DNA of 64,000 nucleotides from Pomacea canaliculata (Eukaryota > Mollusca > Gastropoda > Architaenioglossa > Ampullariidae). The stretch is from assembly GCF_003073045.1 (NCBI RefSeq), contig NC_037595.1, positions 12,268,074 through 12,332,073 on the forward strand, written 5' to 3'. The number at the start of each line of letters is the position of its first letter. The first letter of the stretch is position 1. The translations under genes and the position numbers were made by a program. The notes below the pieces were generated by a model that was given only the letters and a program-made list of their open reading frames with translations, did no database searches and was not told the DNA's origin. Shown here one piece after another: positions 1-12,091 of the stretch.

Positions 1-3000
1 CAAATTTCCGTGGTGACAAAAGCCATCGTGTTAAGTATCTACCTTCTTCCTGAACCTGGTACCCTGCCGCATTTGCCATGCTTGTCATCTGACGAGGATC
101 TAAGCTCTTACTGCTGACAGGTGCCGACCGTAATGTCTGATCCGACATGCCATTAGAGCGTGTTCCAGGGCCAGTGGTGCTAGTGTTTCGTCGTTGCTGC
201 AACAAGCTGTAGTGCTGAGCATAGCCATTTTTGTTTTGACTGTCACTCTTCACATGGTTTGTCAGTATGTTACCAGTGGAGTTTGTTCCTGTGGGAGTTT
301 TGGCATAGCTATATGTGCTATAGGCTGGTCGCATCCCACCTGAGTGTGGTAGGAATGTACCATCAATGTACTTGTTAGACAGCTGCACAGTGGGCCGGTT
401 TTCCATGCGATGGTCACTGCTGTTGTTGTTGCCACCAGATGTCACTGTGTCTGCGGTGAGGGGGGTTGTTGTCACTTGTCCCTTGTCTCCCTTGTCCAGC
501 ATGGTGCGCATGTTCATCCACAGGTTGTTGATCTCATCATCAGTGGGTGTGCGATCGATGCGCAGTCCTGTTTCACTGTACACTGTTTTACTGTTGTTGC
601 TGTTACCGAAGTGGGAGTGAGATGGCAGCAATATGGAAGTGCTGGTGGCCTTGCTCACTGGTGTCCTGGAGGCATTACCAGGAGGATTCTGGGAAATTCC
701 ATTGGCAGAAGTGGTTTTGCCAAGTCCAGCCTTCTGCATGCTGTCCCCTTCCATGGCAAAAGTAGATATACCTGAGATATTCCTGCCCTGTGCCATGGTA
801 TGTACTAAAGGTGCAGGGTTGCTCCCAGCAGTAGTGGTTCCAGCAGATATTTTATCACTTGCCTTGAGGGCAGTGTAGGTTGGAATGCATGACATAAAGT
901 TGTTATTGACAAGTGTCACCTGCAGCAAACAAAACAGTGAGAGCTACTGCACACACTGAAAAAATGGTTAACTATACCTGTATTTGTACTTTCAATTAAT
1001 TTGGAAATCTCTTACTGACAATAAATTTAGAAATGCCTGTGTCATAATACTTCATAATACATTTCCATGCATCCCTACTAGCCTTTTTCTCCAGCTGTGA
1101 TTTGTGTACAGTAATGCCTGTAATAGAGCCATCAGCCATGTGGCCAGCAGCTTCACTGCTCATGATGATGTGGGCAGCAGCCTTAGGACGGATGGTAACT
1201 GGGGTACGGGAGGGTCCAGCACTAGCAGCACGTGGAGCCCTTGTATTGTTCATCTCTCCTGATCCCACTTTGGCTGAAGCAGGGCGTACATGCCTCACCT
1301 CAGGGGCTGCAACTGAAAGTGATGTTTTAATCACAGAGGAGGGAAAATGAAAAAAACAAACAAACAACAAAACTGAAAAACCCTTAATGCCACAAAAACC
1401 CACATTCAACTTTTCAAACTGGTTAGACACTGAAATAGCATTGGCTCTTAATCCTTTAATGCAACCAAGTTACCAGCATTTTCATATGCTTGGAATAAAC
1501 ACTTGCTTTGGTAAATCTGATACGCATTTCAGAACAGAATTAGCAAGTCACAACAAGCTTATGATGTGAGTACTGATGGGGAGTCACTGGCCTTATAGGC
1601 TTCACTTCATTTTCTTTTGAGTTCATTCTTAGAAGAGGAAAGAATTTTACAGCTGTTTTCATTGGCTGCAGAGTCATTACTATAATTGTTTCATTGTGCG
1701 AAGTTGAAAAAGAAACAAAATGTGTGGGTTTTATCCCAAGATGGACTTCTTGTGTATGTACAAGCTTTGTTTTGTGTAAGACAGGCAATGTCTGAAAGAG
1801 ACATGTGAAATGATCCATATCTATAATCGCTATCAGCATTCTGGTTACAAGAATGTTCGATTTTGAGACTATCTCCCCCCTTTTAAATAAAAAAGCAAAC
1901 CAGGAAAATAATCCTCTTATCTCTACAGTAATCTGAAGTTAACACCATTTCATCTTACCTGGCCTAATTATGATGTCATCTTGTGACTGTTTCTTAACAG
2001 ATGTTATCTGAGTGGCTTCTGTCAAGCTGTCTTCACTGTCATCATCTTCATCTACACCTTCCTCCTCATACTGAAGATCAGCAAACCGGACTGCTTTCTT
2101 CTTCATCTGATTTGAGACCCAGTGTCAGTTTTAACTCAGTCTAGAATACATTAATGAAAATAAGCAAGCTTTGAAATTCTGTTTGAGGTATCTCTAGATA
2201 GAGGCACTGCAGTTCTGGTATAAATCTGCTTCTCCAAGACATAACTAGTTTTTGCTCTCACTTACCTTCCTTTTCTCGGAGTCCTTGTTTATCAGGTGTT
2301 TCCTGGTCATCTCAATGCTATCTTGTACATCAAACTTGGTCTGTCGCATGGCAAGGGATGATTTATTTTTCCATTCAATTTCTTGAGAGGGTCTCTTCAA
2401 GATACTTCGCACCTCTTTTTGGATGGCATTTGTGCTATCCTCCTCAAACATGACCTTACACTCACGAGGTCCATCTCCAGACATAGTGTCTTTAAAAACT
2501 GCCAGATGTCCATTTTTTGGACCAAGCGTCCCCTTGGCAATACTGCCTTCCAGGTTACTCACAGGTGCTTGGTTCTCTTTTCCTATATTAGACACATTAA
2601 TAGCTTTACTGGTCTCTGATACACACTGAAAAGCCGATGTTGAGCTGGGATTTGATACTGCTGATGCTGAGTGGGAAACAACCTGAGTCACAGGAGGCCC
2701 AGAATTGTTTTCCTGGTTCCTGGGAATCACAGAATCTACAGCGATGCCACCAAAACTGGACTGGTGAGTTGTGACTGTGCTCAGGTTGAGGGGTGCCTGT
2801 GAATACAAGGGCTCTTTGTTGTGGTTGGTATTGACCGAAGTGTAGATCCATGTCATGGTGACTGCTGTGGCTGTACTGCGGGCACTGTGGGGGCTAATGT
2901 TGGTGGCCATCACCCTGTCTTCTGCCATGTTGCTAGCAAACAAAGGTGGGGTGACAGTGGGTAAGACTGTAGATGCACTTATGGCTGCTGAAAAAGGCCC

Positions 3001-5273
3001 CTGAGTCTCGTTCTGTTGTGAAGGCAGCGGGGAAATCCAAGCATACACGTGAGCCTTGGGCCGGTCAACTTCTGCAAAGTTGTCATCTTGATTATTTGCA
3101 CAGGTGGCAAGCACAGCTGAATCTGTGCATGTGCTGGCAGAAGGCATTGATGTGGGTGCTGGCATTTGGAGCTCATCAACTTTTCCTGAACAGTAATTCC
3201 TTCTGTCTGCCTTCTGTACATCACCACCTCCAACATTGCCACTAGAGTCAAACCTGCGATGGGCCAGGAGCTGCCTGCTGTACTGCATAGCTGGGGCTGG
3301 CTGCTTTATCGCCTGATTTGGAGGAGATGCTATGGCTTGCTGAGCCAAGCAGGGAGGTGTACCAGAAGCAATTGAAGTCACTGTTGCACTGACTGGTATT
3401 TCTGTAGGGCTGTGATGGTAGCCACTTTGTAGCACAGTGGCCCTAGAAGGCTGGTTCTCTACAGCAGACTTGAAACCTTGAGAAACAGACTCAACAGCTT
3501 GGTTGTTAGCTATGGTGCTTAAAACTGGCTCTCCACTTCTGCTATTACTTGTTAGCACTTTCTTCAAATCCTGCTGCTTCCTCTCCATCTGTTCCTGAGC
3601 AAGCTGGCCACTAACTTTGTTTCTGTCAATTGCTGGCTGCCCAGGAACATGGTCTTTCAGCCTGCCTGGGTCAGAATCTGTATATGCTTGCTGAAACCGA
3701 GTCTCTGAAAAACTGCTTGATTGCAATGGTCCTTCAAGACTATCCAAAGAGGACAAACTCTCATTATCTAAAGAATTCTCACTTGCATCCTCCATCCCTT
3801 GAAGGGTAGGATCGTTGTCTATTTCCTGACGTATGGCCTGGTTGAATTCCTGCAGAGACTTCTGTTGTTGCTGTAGCAAGAACTGCTGGTGCTGCTCGAG
3901 CTGGTGTTCAAATCGACTGCGACTGCTGGTCAGGTTTCTCATGCTGTGCTCAATCATTTCGGCTTTCATGGAAGTATCCAGAGTGCGTTGTACCCCAGAT
4001 GCTGGCCTTGCGATTCCCTTGTAATGGGAGTCATGGGGGCTGCTGGCCCTGTCTCCATGACCATTCTTTATAAGTGAGCGTGTCAAGGGATCTTGACTAT
4101 TTTGCTGCTGATGATATATAAGCGGCATGCCTGCTAATTCCTCATCACGGTAAATGGTGTTAGGTGACACTCCTGTGACTAGTCTCAAAACCTCATCAAT
4201 TTCATTTTGGCGGACAGACCCATGCATTTGACGGTGAGAGGAAATACAGATATGAGATTTACCGCCTATATGGCACCGTTGGTATTTTTCAGTTGCTTGC
4301 TGCTGTTCCTGGTGACGTCGATTCAGAATCTCTTGTCTTCTCTTCTCCTCACGGGCAGCATCAGTTTTTCTTTTTTGTGCTTGAAGTCTGCAAATTATTA
4401 CAGATTTCTAGAGGAATGCTACTAATTTAAGCATCCAAGTATAAACAAAGATTATCAGCATATTATAATGAATTCACAATTAATGTCATGATGACCTATA
4501 ACCTCGCTGCTTCAGTATAGCAGTTTGATGCAGATTTAAAAATTTTTGTTCCAACAAAAAGCAGATACTCAGAAGGATTAAAAAAAATATTTTTACGCTA
4601 TAAACAACTGAAATATACACAAATAATTTGATACTGTTTGGGAAAGAGACAAGGTATCCAAATGCTGTCAGTTAAGCTTTTTATTGTGGAAGTTAAAACT
4701 GATATCTCTCTGTACTATCAAGTCAGTGTCTAGAACAGTAACTTTCTTGCACTTACAAAAGGAAGAAAGAAAATAAATGGCAAATTAAAATCTGAAGAAT
4801 ATAGTGATCTCCTTCCTATGTCTGTTATCTGTACATGTATAGAGGTGCATTCCTATAACTTGCCAATTCCACACACGTGCATGGTGAATATATAGAGTAA
4901 CTTAAACAATTAGGAATCCCAGTTGTAAAGAAAAAAACTACATTAAAAATAGACTTGATTGCACAAAGGTGTGTAAAAGTAAGGGGGCAAGCAAGCAGAG
5001 ATGGTGTCAAATTTATACAACATAACTGCACATTATTAGATATCTAAGGAGCTACAATATATGGCCTCTTTGATATCTCCACCAAAAAAAACAAAACAAA
5101 ACAAAACAAAAACAAAGCCACAAAAAACAATAAATCTAGCATCCGCTTACCTTCTTCGTCTGTTTGTTTCTTGTGAAAGACGTCGTGCTCTCGCAAGAAC
5201 ATCTAACTTTTCTGGGACACAGTCATTTTTCAACTTTTCTATGTGTTCTCTTTCAATGTATCTGTATCGCTTT
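1..5273 (-). CDS. CEP126: CEP126-like centrosomal/ciliary base protein, partial (3' end beyond window)
   Basis: Five exons read on the minus strand: 5151-5273, 2266-4387, 1959-2106, 1020-1312 and 1-919; all junction phases agree. About 1,200 residues are visible against roughly 1,100 in the human protein. The first two exons give a basic coiled-coil start with RARRLSQETNRRRR, then QQATEKYQRCHI, matching the vertebrate CEP126 N-terminal region (RARKYFVESNRRKK and EEVTEKFQRAHI). Further on, SLQEFNQ and ESLSSLDSLEG match the conserved SLQKF and SLDSLE segment. The large exon is Q/S-rich and low-complexity after that. CEP126 in vertebrates localises to centrosomes and the ciliary base. The exon at 1020-1312 must end at ATT|GTCAGT, because the stronger-looking site four bases on breaks the frame. 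The N-terminal exon(s) are not resolved; a candidate ending at 5908 has the wrong phase. The last exon is open to the left edge. Identity is confident; ends are not. Confidence 0.8.
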
Positions 5274-6290
5274 CTGAAAGTGATTTAAGGAAAATCAAGA
5301 TACCCATTTAAATATTATTATGTGATTTTCCTTTTCCACTGTAAAGGACCTATGACAGTTGGGAAAAGTAATACCTTAGTTTCAGTTAATAGGTAACAAC
5401 ATTTAAAAAACTATTATAGTAGCTATCATAACTTTATTACCATTATAATCATGAACATAAAAAACTGTATACTTAAAACAATAGGGTTAGGGGTTACTGT
5501 TGTGCACAAAAATGAAATAAAATCAATATTTTAAACTTCAGAACTGGGTGACATTAGCTCAATACTTGTCAGCAACAGAATTTTATGAAGTATACATATA
5601 ATCTAATCTGTGGTGTAAGTACCAAATCATTAAAAATATAATACAGTGAACAACGATCTTTAAACTTATTAACGGGTAAGGTCCACACAGGCCTAATAAA
5701 TGGCATGACAGATATTCCGAAGACTTAATGTTGAACTTTCAACATTAAATGACCGCCATGAACAACATGCTAGCTTAGAAAAGAAAAATTCCTCTCTAAA
5801 TACAAACGATAATTTATTTAATTACATGATCATGATAAATCACCTTGTCTTGTTCTCTTACGAAGATTATTAATTTTCTGGACTTTTCGTTATTACATTT
5901 ACTTACCATCTGCCTGCTTCAACCTAAAACTCTTATAAAGATAAAAGATATGTTCACCCATACCGACTCAATTGACTCTCACGGCTTACACTATAAATAT
6001 CACATCTAGTAGGAAGGATACGAATATGCTCCAGCAAGAAGCTTACTATCCATTTTGTATCAAAAGTGTGCTTCAGATCGAGCTCACTCGTAAACAGCGC
6101 AAAAACGAAGCTGGTAGTAGTGATATTGCCATAGACAGGTTTATGTTGATGTACGATGGATACCAAGGGCGGCCATGTTGTTTTAGTAACAACATGCGCA
6201 GGAATGTCAGCCTTTCGAGGGTTCTGCGCATCCACAAAGTTACCTCCCTTGCATTGGATGTAGATAGGTGGACTGCTGTCTGTCTGTCAA
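5274..6290. other. 5' flank of the CEP126-like gene, no confident exon
   Basis: AT-rich intron-like sequence to about 5,900, then a stretch with more CpG around 6,050-6,240 that could hold the promoter and 5' UTR of the minus-strand gene. A short minus-strand reading frame starting with ATG near 5,969 ends at a good donor (GATG|GTAAGT at 5907/5908), but its phase does not join the next exon. No other feature is supported. Confidence 0.4.
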
Positions 6291-6310
6291 GGTCAGGTCA
6301 GGTCAGGTCA
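6291..6310. repeat. (GGTCA)4 tandem repeat at the 3' end of the RTE element
   Basis: Four perfect GGTCA units directly abut the 3' terminus of the minus-strand RTE element, reading TGACC on the element strand. RTE-clade LINEs characteristically end in short tandem repeats rather than poly-A, so this most likely marks the true 3' boundary. A few TGTC units lie just outside. Confidence 0.7.
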
Positions 6311-8153
6311 GTCCCATGCCCGGTCCGGGCGTAGGGGGGACCGTCCGGCAGCAGCAACAGACAGAATTTTCCACCCGGTCCTGTCTTGAGCAGATGAGAG
6401 CAGGTCTGGCATCTCGCGTTCGGTCCATTCTTTGATGTTGGTGACCCAGCTTTTCCTCGGACGACCACGACAACGCTCCCTTCGAGGGTTCCTTGTAGGA
6501 TCGTCTTTGGACAGGGTGTTGTGGCGGGTGACGTGACCGAACCAGGCGAGCTTGCGCCGCTTCACTGTTGCCAGAAGGGCTCATGTGGGCCCACGAGGGA
6601 GGTTACGGTGCTCGTACGTATGCGTTGGTCTTGTGTTCGCGTACGAGATGCGGAGCAGCTTTCTCAAGCACTTGTTCTCAAAGGCCTGGAGCTTCTTTTC
6701 CGTTGCGGCAAGCAGCGTCCAAGTCTGCAGCCGTAGAGTGGATTGACACTACGAGGGACTTGTACAGCCTGTGCTTGGTACTGAAGCTGATTGAGTTGCT
6801 TCGCCAGATCCTATCCAGCCTGGACATTGCGGATGTTGCCATACCAATCCTGATACGGATCTCTGCTGTACAGCAACCATCTCTAGTCAGGTGGCACCCA
6901 AATACTTGAAGCTGTTGACCTCCTCCAGTTCTGGCCGTTCATTGACGATGTTGCTGCTGCTGTCGGTGGTGGAAATAATCATTATTTGCTTTTTTTCTGA
7001 GCTTATTTCCATGCCATAGGCCCCCGCTCGCCTGGAGAGTCTGTCCGTCAAATCCTGAAGTTCGTTGTTACTGCCTGCCATGAGGTCAATGTCATCTGCA
7101 AAGCGAGGTTGCACAGGGGTCTGCCACCAATGGAGATTGAGGTAAGGTGGTTGTGGAGGGTGTCCTGCATGATTTTTTCAAGGAAGATGTTAAAAAAGGA
7201 TGGGAGAGAGTAGGCACCCTGACGGACCCGATCGTCATCGCGAAGAACTCGCCTAGTTGGTTGTTGAGTAGTACCGCGCTGGAGGCGTTCTTGTAGAGTG
7301 CTGCTACCATCTGGATCAGTCCCTCCTCTATGTTGAATGATCTCATGACCTGCCAGAGTCCATCGTGCAGACACGATCAAAAGCTTTTTTGAAATCGATG
7401 AAGTTATGGTATAGTTGACGTGATGCTCCAGGTGTTTTCTATCATAACAGGCAGTTAAAGACTGTTCTACGTGCCGTTTTCTTTCCAGCCCTGAAGCCAG
7501 CCTGTTCTTCTGCAGAAGTTCCTCTGCAAATAGGTTTTAAGCGGTTGAGGATGATTCTGAGCATTACTTTGCTTGATGACTTATCAGACTGATGGTTGCT
7601 GTAGTTCTGGCACTGCCTCAGGTTCCCTTTTTAGGGAGTGGGATGATGATAGACTGAGCCATTCTTTTGGCATTTCTTTTCTTCCCATATCTTTTGACAC
7701 AGTGTGGTGAAGGCCTTGGTTTGTTGCGTCTCCTCATGCTTCAGCAGCTCAGCAGGTACGTTGTCCACACCAGGTGACTTTCCTCCTTCAGACTGTGCAT
7801 AGCTCTCCCTCATCAGTGAGGCTGGCAGGTCTTCAGTCTCTCTTGTCCCAGTCTGGTGATGCTGGAGAATGTGGTGCTGGCTCGATCTTGTAGTTGTACA
7901 AGTCTTGGCAATATTCAGTCCAACGACTTAGTACAGCAGCGTTTTCCGTAAGGAGCTGTCCGGCGCTGTCTTCGATGATGTGGCTGGTGCTGCTGAGTCT
8001 TGTGAGGGCCTTCAGTATTTCAATATGCCTCTTGCTGTCTCGCTAGCCATGCCTATTTCCATGCTGCAACACTGGTCTTCGATCCAATCTTCTTTTGCTC
8101 CTTCGATCTTGTTCTGATGCTGGTTGACAAGTCTGTACTTGTCTGCTGACGTC

Positions 8154-8156
<3 letters not shown>

Positions 8157-8186
<30 letters not shown>

Positions 8187-8213
8187 CCCCCCCCCCCCCC
8201 CTCCCCCCCCCCC
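8157..8213. repeat. Interrupted poly-C tract inside the RTE linker
   Basis: A run of 57 bases that is C except for an A at 8186 and a T at 8202. It sits inside the conserved endonuclease-RT linker of the RTE copy, between the segments encoding ALKRKER and SADKYRLVN, and is translated as poly-glycine on the minus strand. It may be a real homopolymer expansion or a length misassembly. Confidence 0.85.
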
Positions 8214-8394
8214 GACCTCTCCTTTCTTTTCAAGGCTCTCCTTTCGTCGCAAAGATCAAGGATGTCGTTGTCACCAGGGTTGTTTGCGCTTCTCTGCTTC
8301 CCCAGCACTCGTCTGCAGTAGAGTAGCACCTCTTTGATACTTCCAGCAAGGTCTGTCAGAGACCACGCTTATACTTTTAGCAGGGTGTTTGAAG

Positions 8395-8590
8395 TTCTCC
8401 GCTGGTAGTCTCGGTGAGCCTAAACAAAGAATGTGACTAAACCAGAAGCTTTGAACAAGCATGCCTCGTTTTAGTAGTTAATCTGAAGTGTGAATAAACC
8501 GGAAGCTTTATATACACCTGCCTCGTTTTTAGTGTTAAACTGGGGGGGTGGGAAATCGTCTGCCAGCAGTTCAGTAATACAAGTTACTTG
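8395..8590 (+). repeat. Interspersed repeat, copy 1, with an internal duplication
   Basis: The segment from the TAGTCTCGG end to the TCGTCTGCCAGCAGT end is found again, inverted, at about 38,505-38,630. This copy carries two successive versions of the same unit (an AACC(A/G)GAAGCTTT motif followed by GCCTCGTTTT(T)AG), at about 8,435-8,480 and 8,495-8,540. It abuts the 5' side of the RTE remnant. The family was not recognised. Confidence 0.6.
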
Positions 8591-8679
8591 ATCCGATGGT
8601 TGTTGTTTTCTCTACACCCTTACTTCACGCTTTCGTTTTTTATTTTATTTGTTTAATTTAAGAAAGGCTGCTAGAATTG

Positions 8680-9060
8680 CAGAAATATGCAGATGACATG
8701 ACCCAATATAGTGGGCTGCCCAAGCATGAACAGTCGCTGTCACAGTACCATGCTTGCATTAGAGGACTGGTTTGACTGCAGCTTTCTGGAGCTGAATTTT
8801 GGGAAACATGTAGAGATCTAGCTCCTCCTTCATCTAGATGGCCTTTGGTAGTGGACGTGATTTTTAAAAAATGGCACTACTAACTACTTTCTCTCCTGGG
8901 GACAGTAGGTGCTGACGGCTGCTTGTTTTAAATAGCTTGGTACAGTCATGGATGGAAGGCTCTCCTTCTGTGAAAAGTTATCTTAATTAGTAAGTGTACT
9001 GTGAGTATAAGATAAATTTCTGTTTTGGACTTGTACCTTATACAGATAATAAAGATTGAT
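8680..9060 (+). mobile_element. CR1/L2-type LINE reverse transcriptase fragment
   Basis: Plus-strand frames show a YADDM catalytic box near 8,690, then after a frameshift EDWFDCSFLELNFGKHVEI near 8,765, then LGTVMDGRLSF near 8,935. These are successive conserved segments of the palm and thumb in CR1/L2/Rex-type LINEs. Only a few hundred bases remain and the frames are broken. The tail ends in an AATAAAGATTGATTG-like motif at 9,046-9,060, consistent with a LINE 3' end. Confidence 0.65.
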
Positions 9061-9188
9061 TGCATAAGAATTCCTAAAGCGCAAGTGTAATGCAGCGTTT
9101 CAAGTGGCCAATGTGACTACCTGTGCAAAGGAAAAGACCTATATGGACTGTAAACAATGTGTGATGCAAGTAAGTGTTGCCTGTTTTT

Positions 9189-11991
9189 CAATTGTAGGAA
9201 CCTATAACCTATGCAACAGTTTTAATAACAATAATGACCATGAATTAAGTTGATTGATATAGCACTTTACACCACCACCAAAGGCAGGCTCAAAGTGCTA
9301 TACCAAAAAAAAAAAAAAAATCAATCTTTCAATAGTAAAAACTAAAATGATTGCAAACTCATCTAATATCACCATCTGATTCATCTGTTGAAAATGTGAC
9401 ACTTCTCTCTCATTCCACTTTACCAAATATTCATTTTCTGTGCCACCCCACTGACCACAGAAATGTTAATTCTTTTTAATCACTTTCTTTTATTGAACAT
9501 AAGTTGTTTTTATTACACATAAGCTCATATATGTACTTGAAGAAGTAAAATATTAGCATGATAGTCTGAAAAAAAAGTCAAAGGATGTAATCAGGTTTAA
9601 GAAATATTTTGATCCTTTCTATGCAATGAGCAAGACATAAGAATCTAGTTAAAGTAGTAAGAAATATATTTATGTCATATGTTTGTGGATGGATACAGTG
9701 GACTGTGAATCACATTATAGGATACAGTTATGTGACCTTGAAATGGCAATGAGAAGATGCTGCATTACTGTGGCTAAAACATCATTCAAAATACTCAAAA
9801 TTTTACATAGTAAATCTAGCTTGCAAAAAGCTGAGATTTCATAGGATTAATGTGCTTCTTGTAAAAATATTAGTCTTCTTCTCCAAGACATTTTGTAAAT
9901 TGTAAACATAGATTCTTAGTGTTATAAGTGTTCACAAGCAATGGAGGTATATGTAGGCTAGGAATTCTCTAACCTTTGTTTTTCAAAAACTAATCCACAA
10001 AGGAGTCTTTTGGTAGTGGGAAAGGGAGATAATGTCTGAGGTGGCACAACCATAGAAGGCTTGCAATATTAACCACTGATAAGTTCAAATGGACAAATCA
10101 ACAATTTTTCACAGGTGCCACACATTTTTAGAATGTTCAACTAAAAGCGCTCAATTGAATCCAATATGAAGCATGGTGCCTGTAATGCTTCAAGAGAAAT
10201 GTGGTTGTGGAATGAAGATACCCAACAAGAAAAATTTGATGTATGTAAAGCAGAAGTGAGCATAACATGATAGTGTGAGTGACTGTACAATATGGCTTTT
10301 GACTGAGTAAAACACGTGAAGTGGTACAGATTCTGAGACTTACCATGATAAAGCTATAATTATGAATTTAAAAATGTTTGAGATCAAACAATATAAAAAT
10401 TTTATAACAATAACAAAAGCTAAAACAAGCTAAAAACAGATTCACACCACAGCATTGCTTAAAAAAATCAACACATAAAATACTTAGAATAAGCAAAATT
10501 CTCACTGGAATTATATAAAGAAAAATGTTCTAAATTACCTTCAGAATTAGAGAATGTTCATGAATAAGGAAATAGCCAGTCTCACCACTTGTTACCTTCC
10601 CCCCACCCACAACATTTGATGTTTCTGGTTTTTCTAAATTACTTTATTGTTCTTCTTAGAAAAATTAGCCAATGATTATTGCCTTGCTCTGGGTCACTGA
10701 AAGGACATCTGTCAAGAAGGGCACAGATGCAAAAACCCTCAGATAATCTCTATTTTTACATAAGTTTAAAAATATTCAACAACAAATATGATTACATCCA
10801 ACTGTTCAAAAATGTTTTTAAATAACAATCACTGTACAAAATTATCACATAGACGGTACTGAAAAAGTTGAGCTACTTGAAGAAATCTTAAAAAAATAGG
10901 ATAACACATTGCTAGCAACAAAAAGTATAACAGTAAATGCTTTCTATGCACATATCTATACAAGACATGCCATAGATATATCAGACAAAACGGTCAGGTA
11001 ACCCTGTGCTGAAGAAAATCAATTACTATAAAACTGGTGATATAACACAGTCATTTACAACAGCTATATGAAAGAGTGATTGCAACAACTTTGTATATCT
11101 GGCAAAAATCATTACATACAGCCCAAAACGATAATTCATCATAGCGTTGAATGACTACGATTTTATGTCACATCACAGATTCATCTTAGAACTTACAGTA
11201 TTGACAAAAATCTCACTTATTGCAGTAAACAGTGATTGAAGGAGCACAAGAGACACTAACGGAGCATCAAAGCAGTCTGCTCATACATTCTATCATGCAG
11301 ACAAACAAAAATGAATGTACTCTCATACATGGCCTTGCAAGTTAACATAAAATGAAGAATATTGCATATTTACCAATCTCACATCTGTCTGCTGAGCACA
11401 ATATGGTGAACAGAATGATATTTTTGCAATTCATCTTCAAAAATGTTGTAAGGAAGATCATATTCGTTTTGTTCCTTTCTGGTTTGGAATGTTTTTGAGA
11501 AATGCTGCATTATTTCCTGGCAAATTATAGGGCCTAAAGGAAATAAACACAAGAACAAGTCGATAAAACTCGCTACATTTAATAAAAATGCATGCAGTCA
11601 GATATCCTCTCCCAAATTTTACAAATAAACAGTACAAATTTTTAACACCAAGCAGCAAGAACTCTTATGAGAACGGGGAGAACTCCACAAGCGCATCTCT
11701 CAAGCCTAAGCCCAATTAGCTTCTTCACTGTTAAGAAGTGGCAGAAAGGTGGCTTTACAACCTTGACCAGCATATATAACTATTGTGGTCACTGAGGTCT
11801 ATAGCAATAATAACTATCCATCTGGAAAACTGCGAATAATAACTAAGCTGTGTGAAATATGAAAAATCTTTTTTACAATGATGTATTCGCACCATAAGCA
11901 GATGAACTGCATTTCTTATCTGCGCAATCATCGCAAATCATTAAACAACAGACGCGTGACAACTAGTGGTTTAAATATAATTGCAGATTGT
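9189..11991. repeat. Duplicated block, copy A (left of the assembly gap)
   Basis: About 2.8 kb of AT-rich non-coding sequence running up to the gap. It is repeated in the same order and orientation at 12092-14731. This copy reads cleanly. It starts inside SINE-like sequence (a tATAGCACTTTAC motif near 9,262, mirrored by AAAGTGCTAT near 9,293). No gene is seen. It lies 3' of HACE1 and may include downstream flank. Confidence 0.85.
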
Positions 11992-12091
11992 NNNNNNNNN
12001 NNNNNNNNNNNNNNNNNNNNNNNNNNNNNNNNNNNNNNNNNNNNNNNNNNNNNNNNNNNNNNNNNNNNNNNNNNNNNNNNNNNNNNNNNNN
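11992..12091. other. Assembly gap of exactly 100 N
   Basis: Exactly 100 N, the convention for a gap of unknown length. It sits between two overlapping versions of the same sequence, so the true gap length may be negative, meaning the contig ends should have been merged. Confidence 0.98.

Larger units (their letters stand above)
6291..8460 (-). mobile_element. RTE-type LINE, 5'-truncated and frameshifted
   Basis: Minus-strand frames carry, in order, an endonuclease-RT linker (AKEDWIEDQCCSMEIG near 8,040), an RT fingers motif (KSPGVDNVPAELLKH near 7,770), the motif before the catalytic box (FNIFLEKIMQDTLHNH near 7,190), the catalytic box FADDIDLM near 7,100, SFKYLGAT near 6,890, and a C-terminal part (WFGHVTRHNTLSKDD and GRPRKSWVTNIKEWTERE near 6,400-6,550). 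This is the organisation of RTE-clade LINE ORFs. The frames are broken by several frameshifts and by a poly-C tract, so the copy is dead. The 3' end finishes in a pentamer repeat, as is usual for RTE elements. The endonuclease domain is missing. Confidence 0.85.

Noticed and set aside
1011-1017. A|GTAAGA as the donor of the CEP126-like exon 1020-1312
   Set aside because: It would put a stop codon seven codons or fewer into the next exon. ATT|GTCAGT keeps the frame.
8043-8321. Poly-Gly and poly-Pro open frames
   Set aside because: Translations of the poly-C tract inside a dead LINE, not genes.
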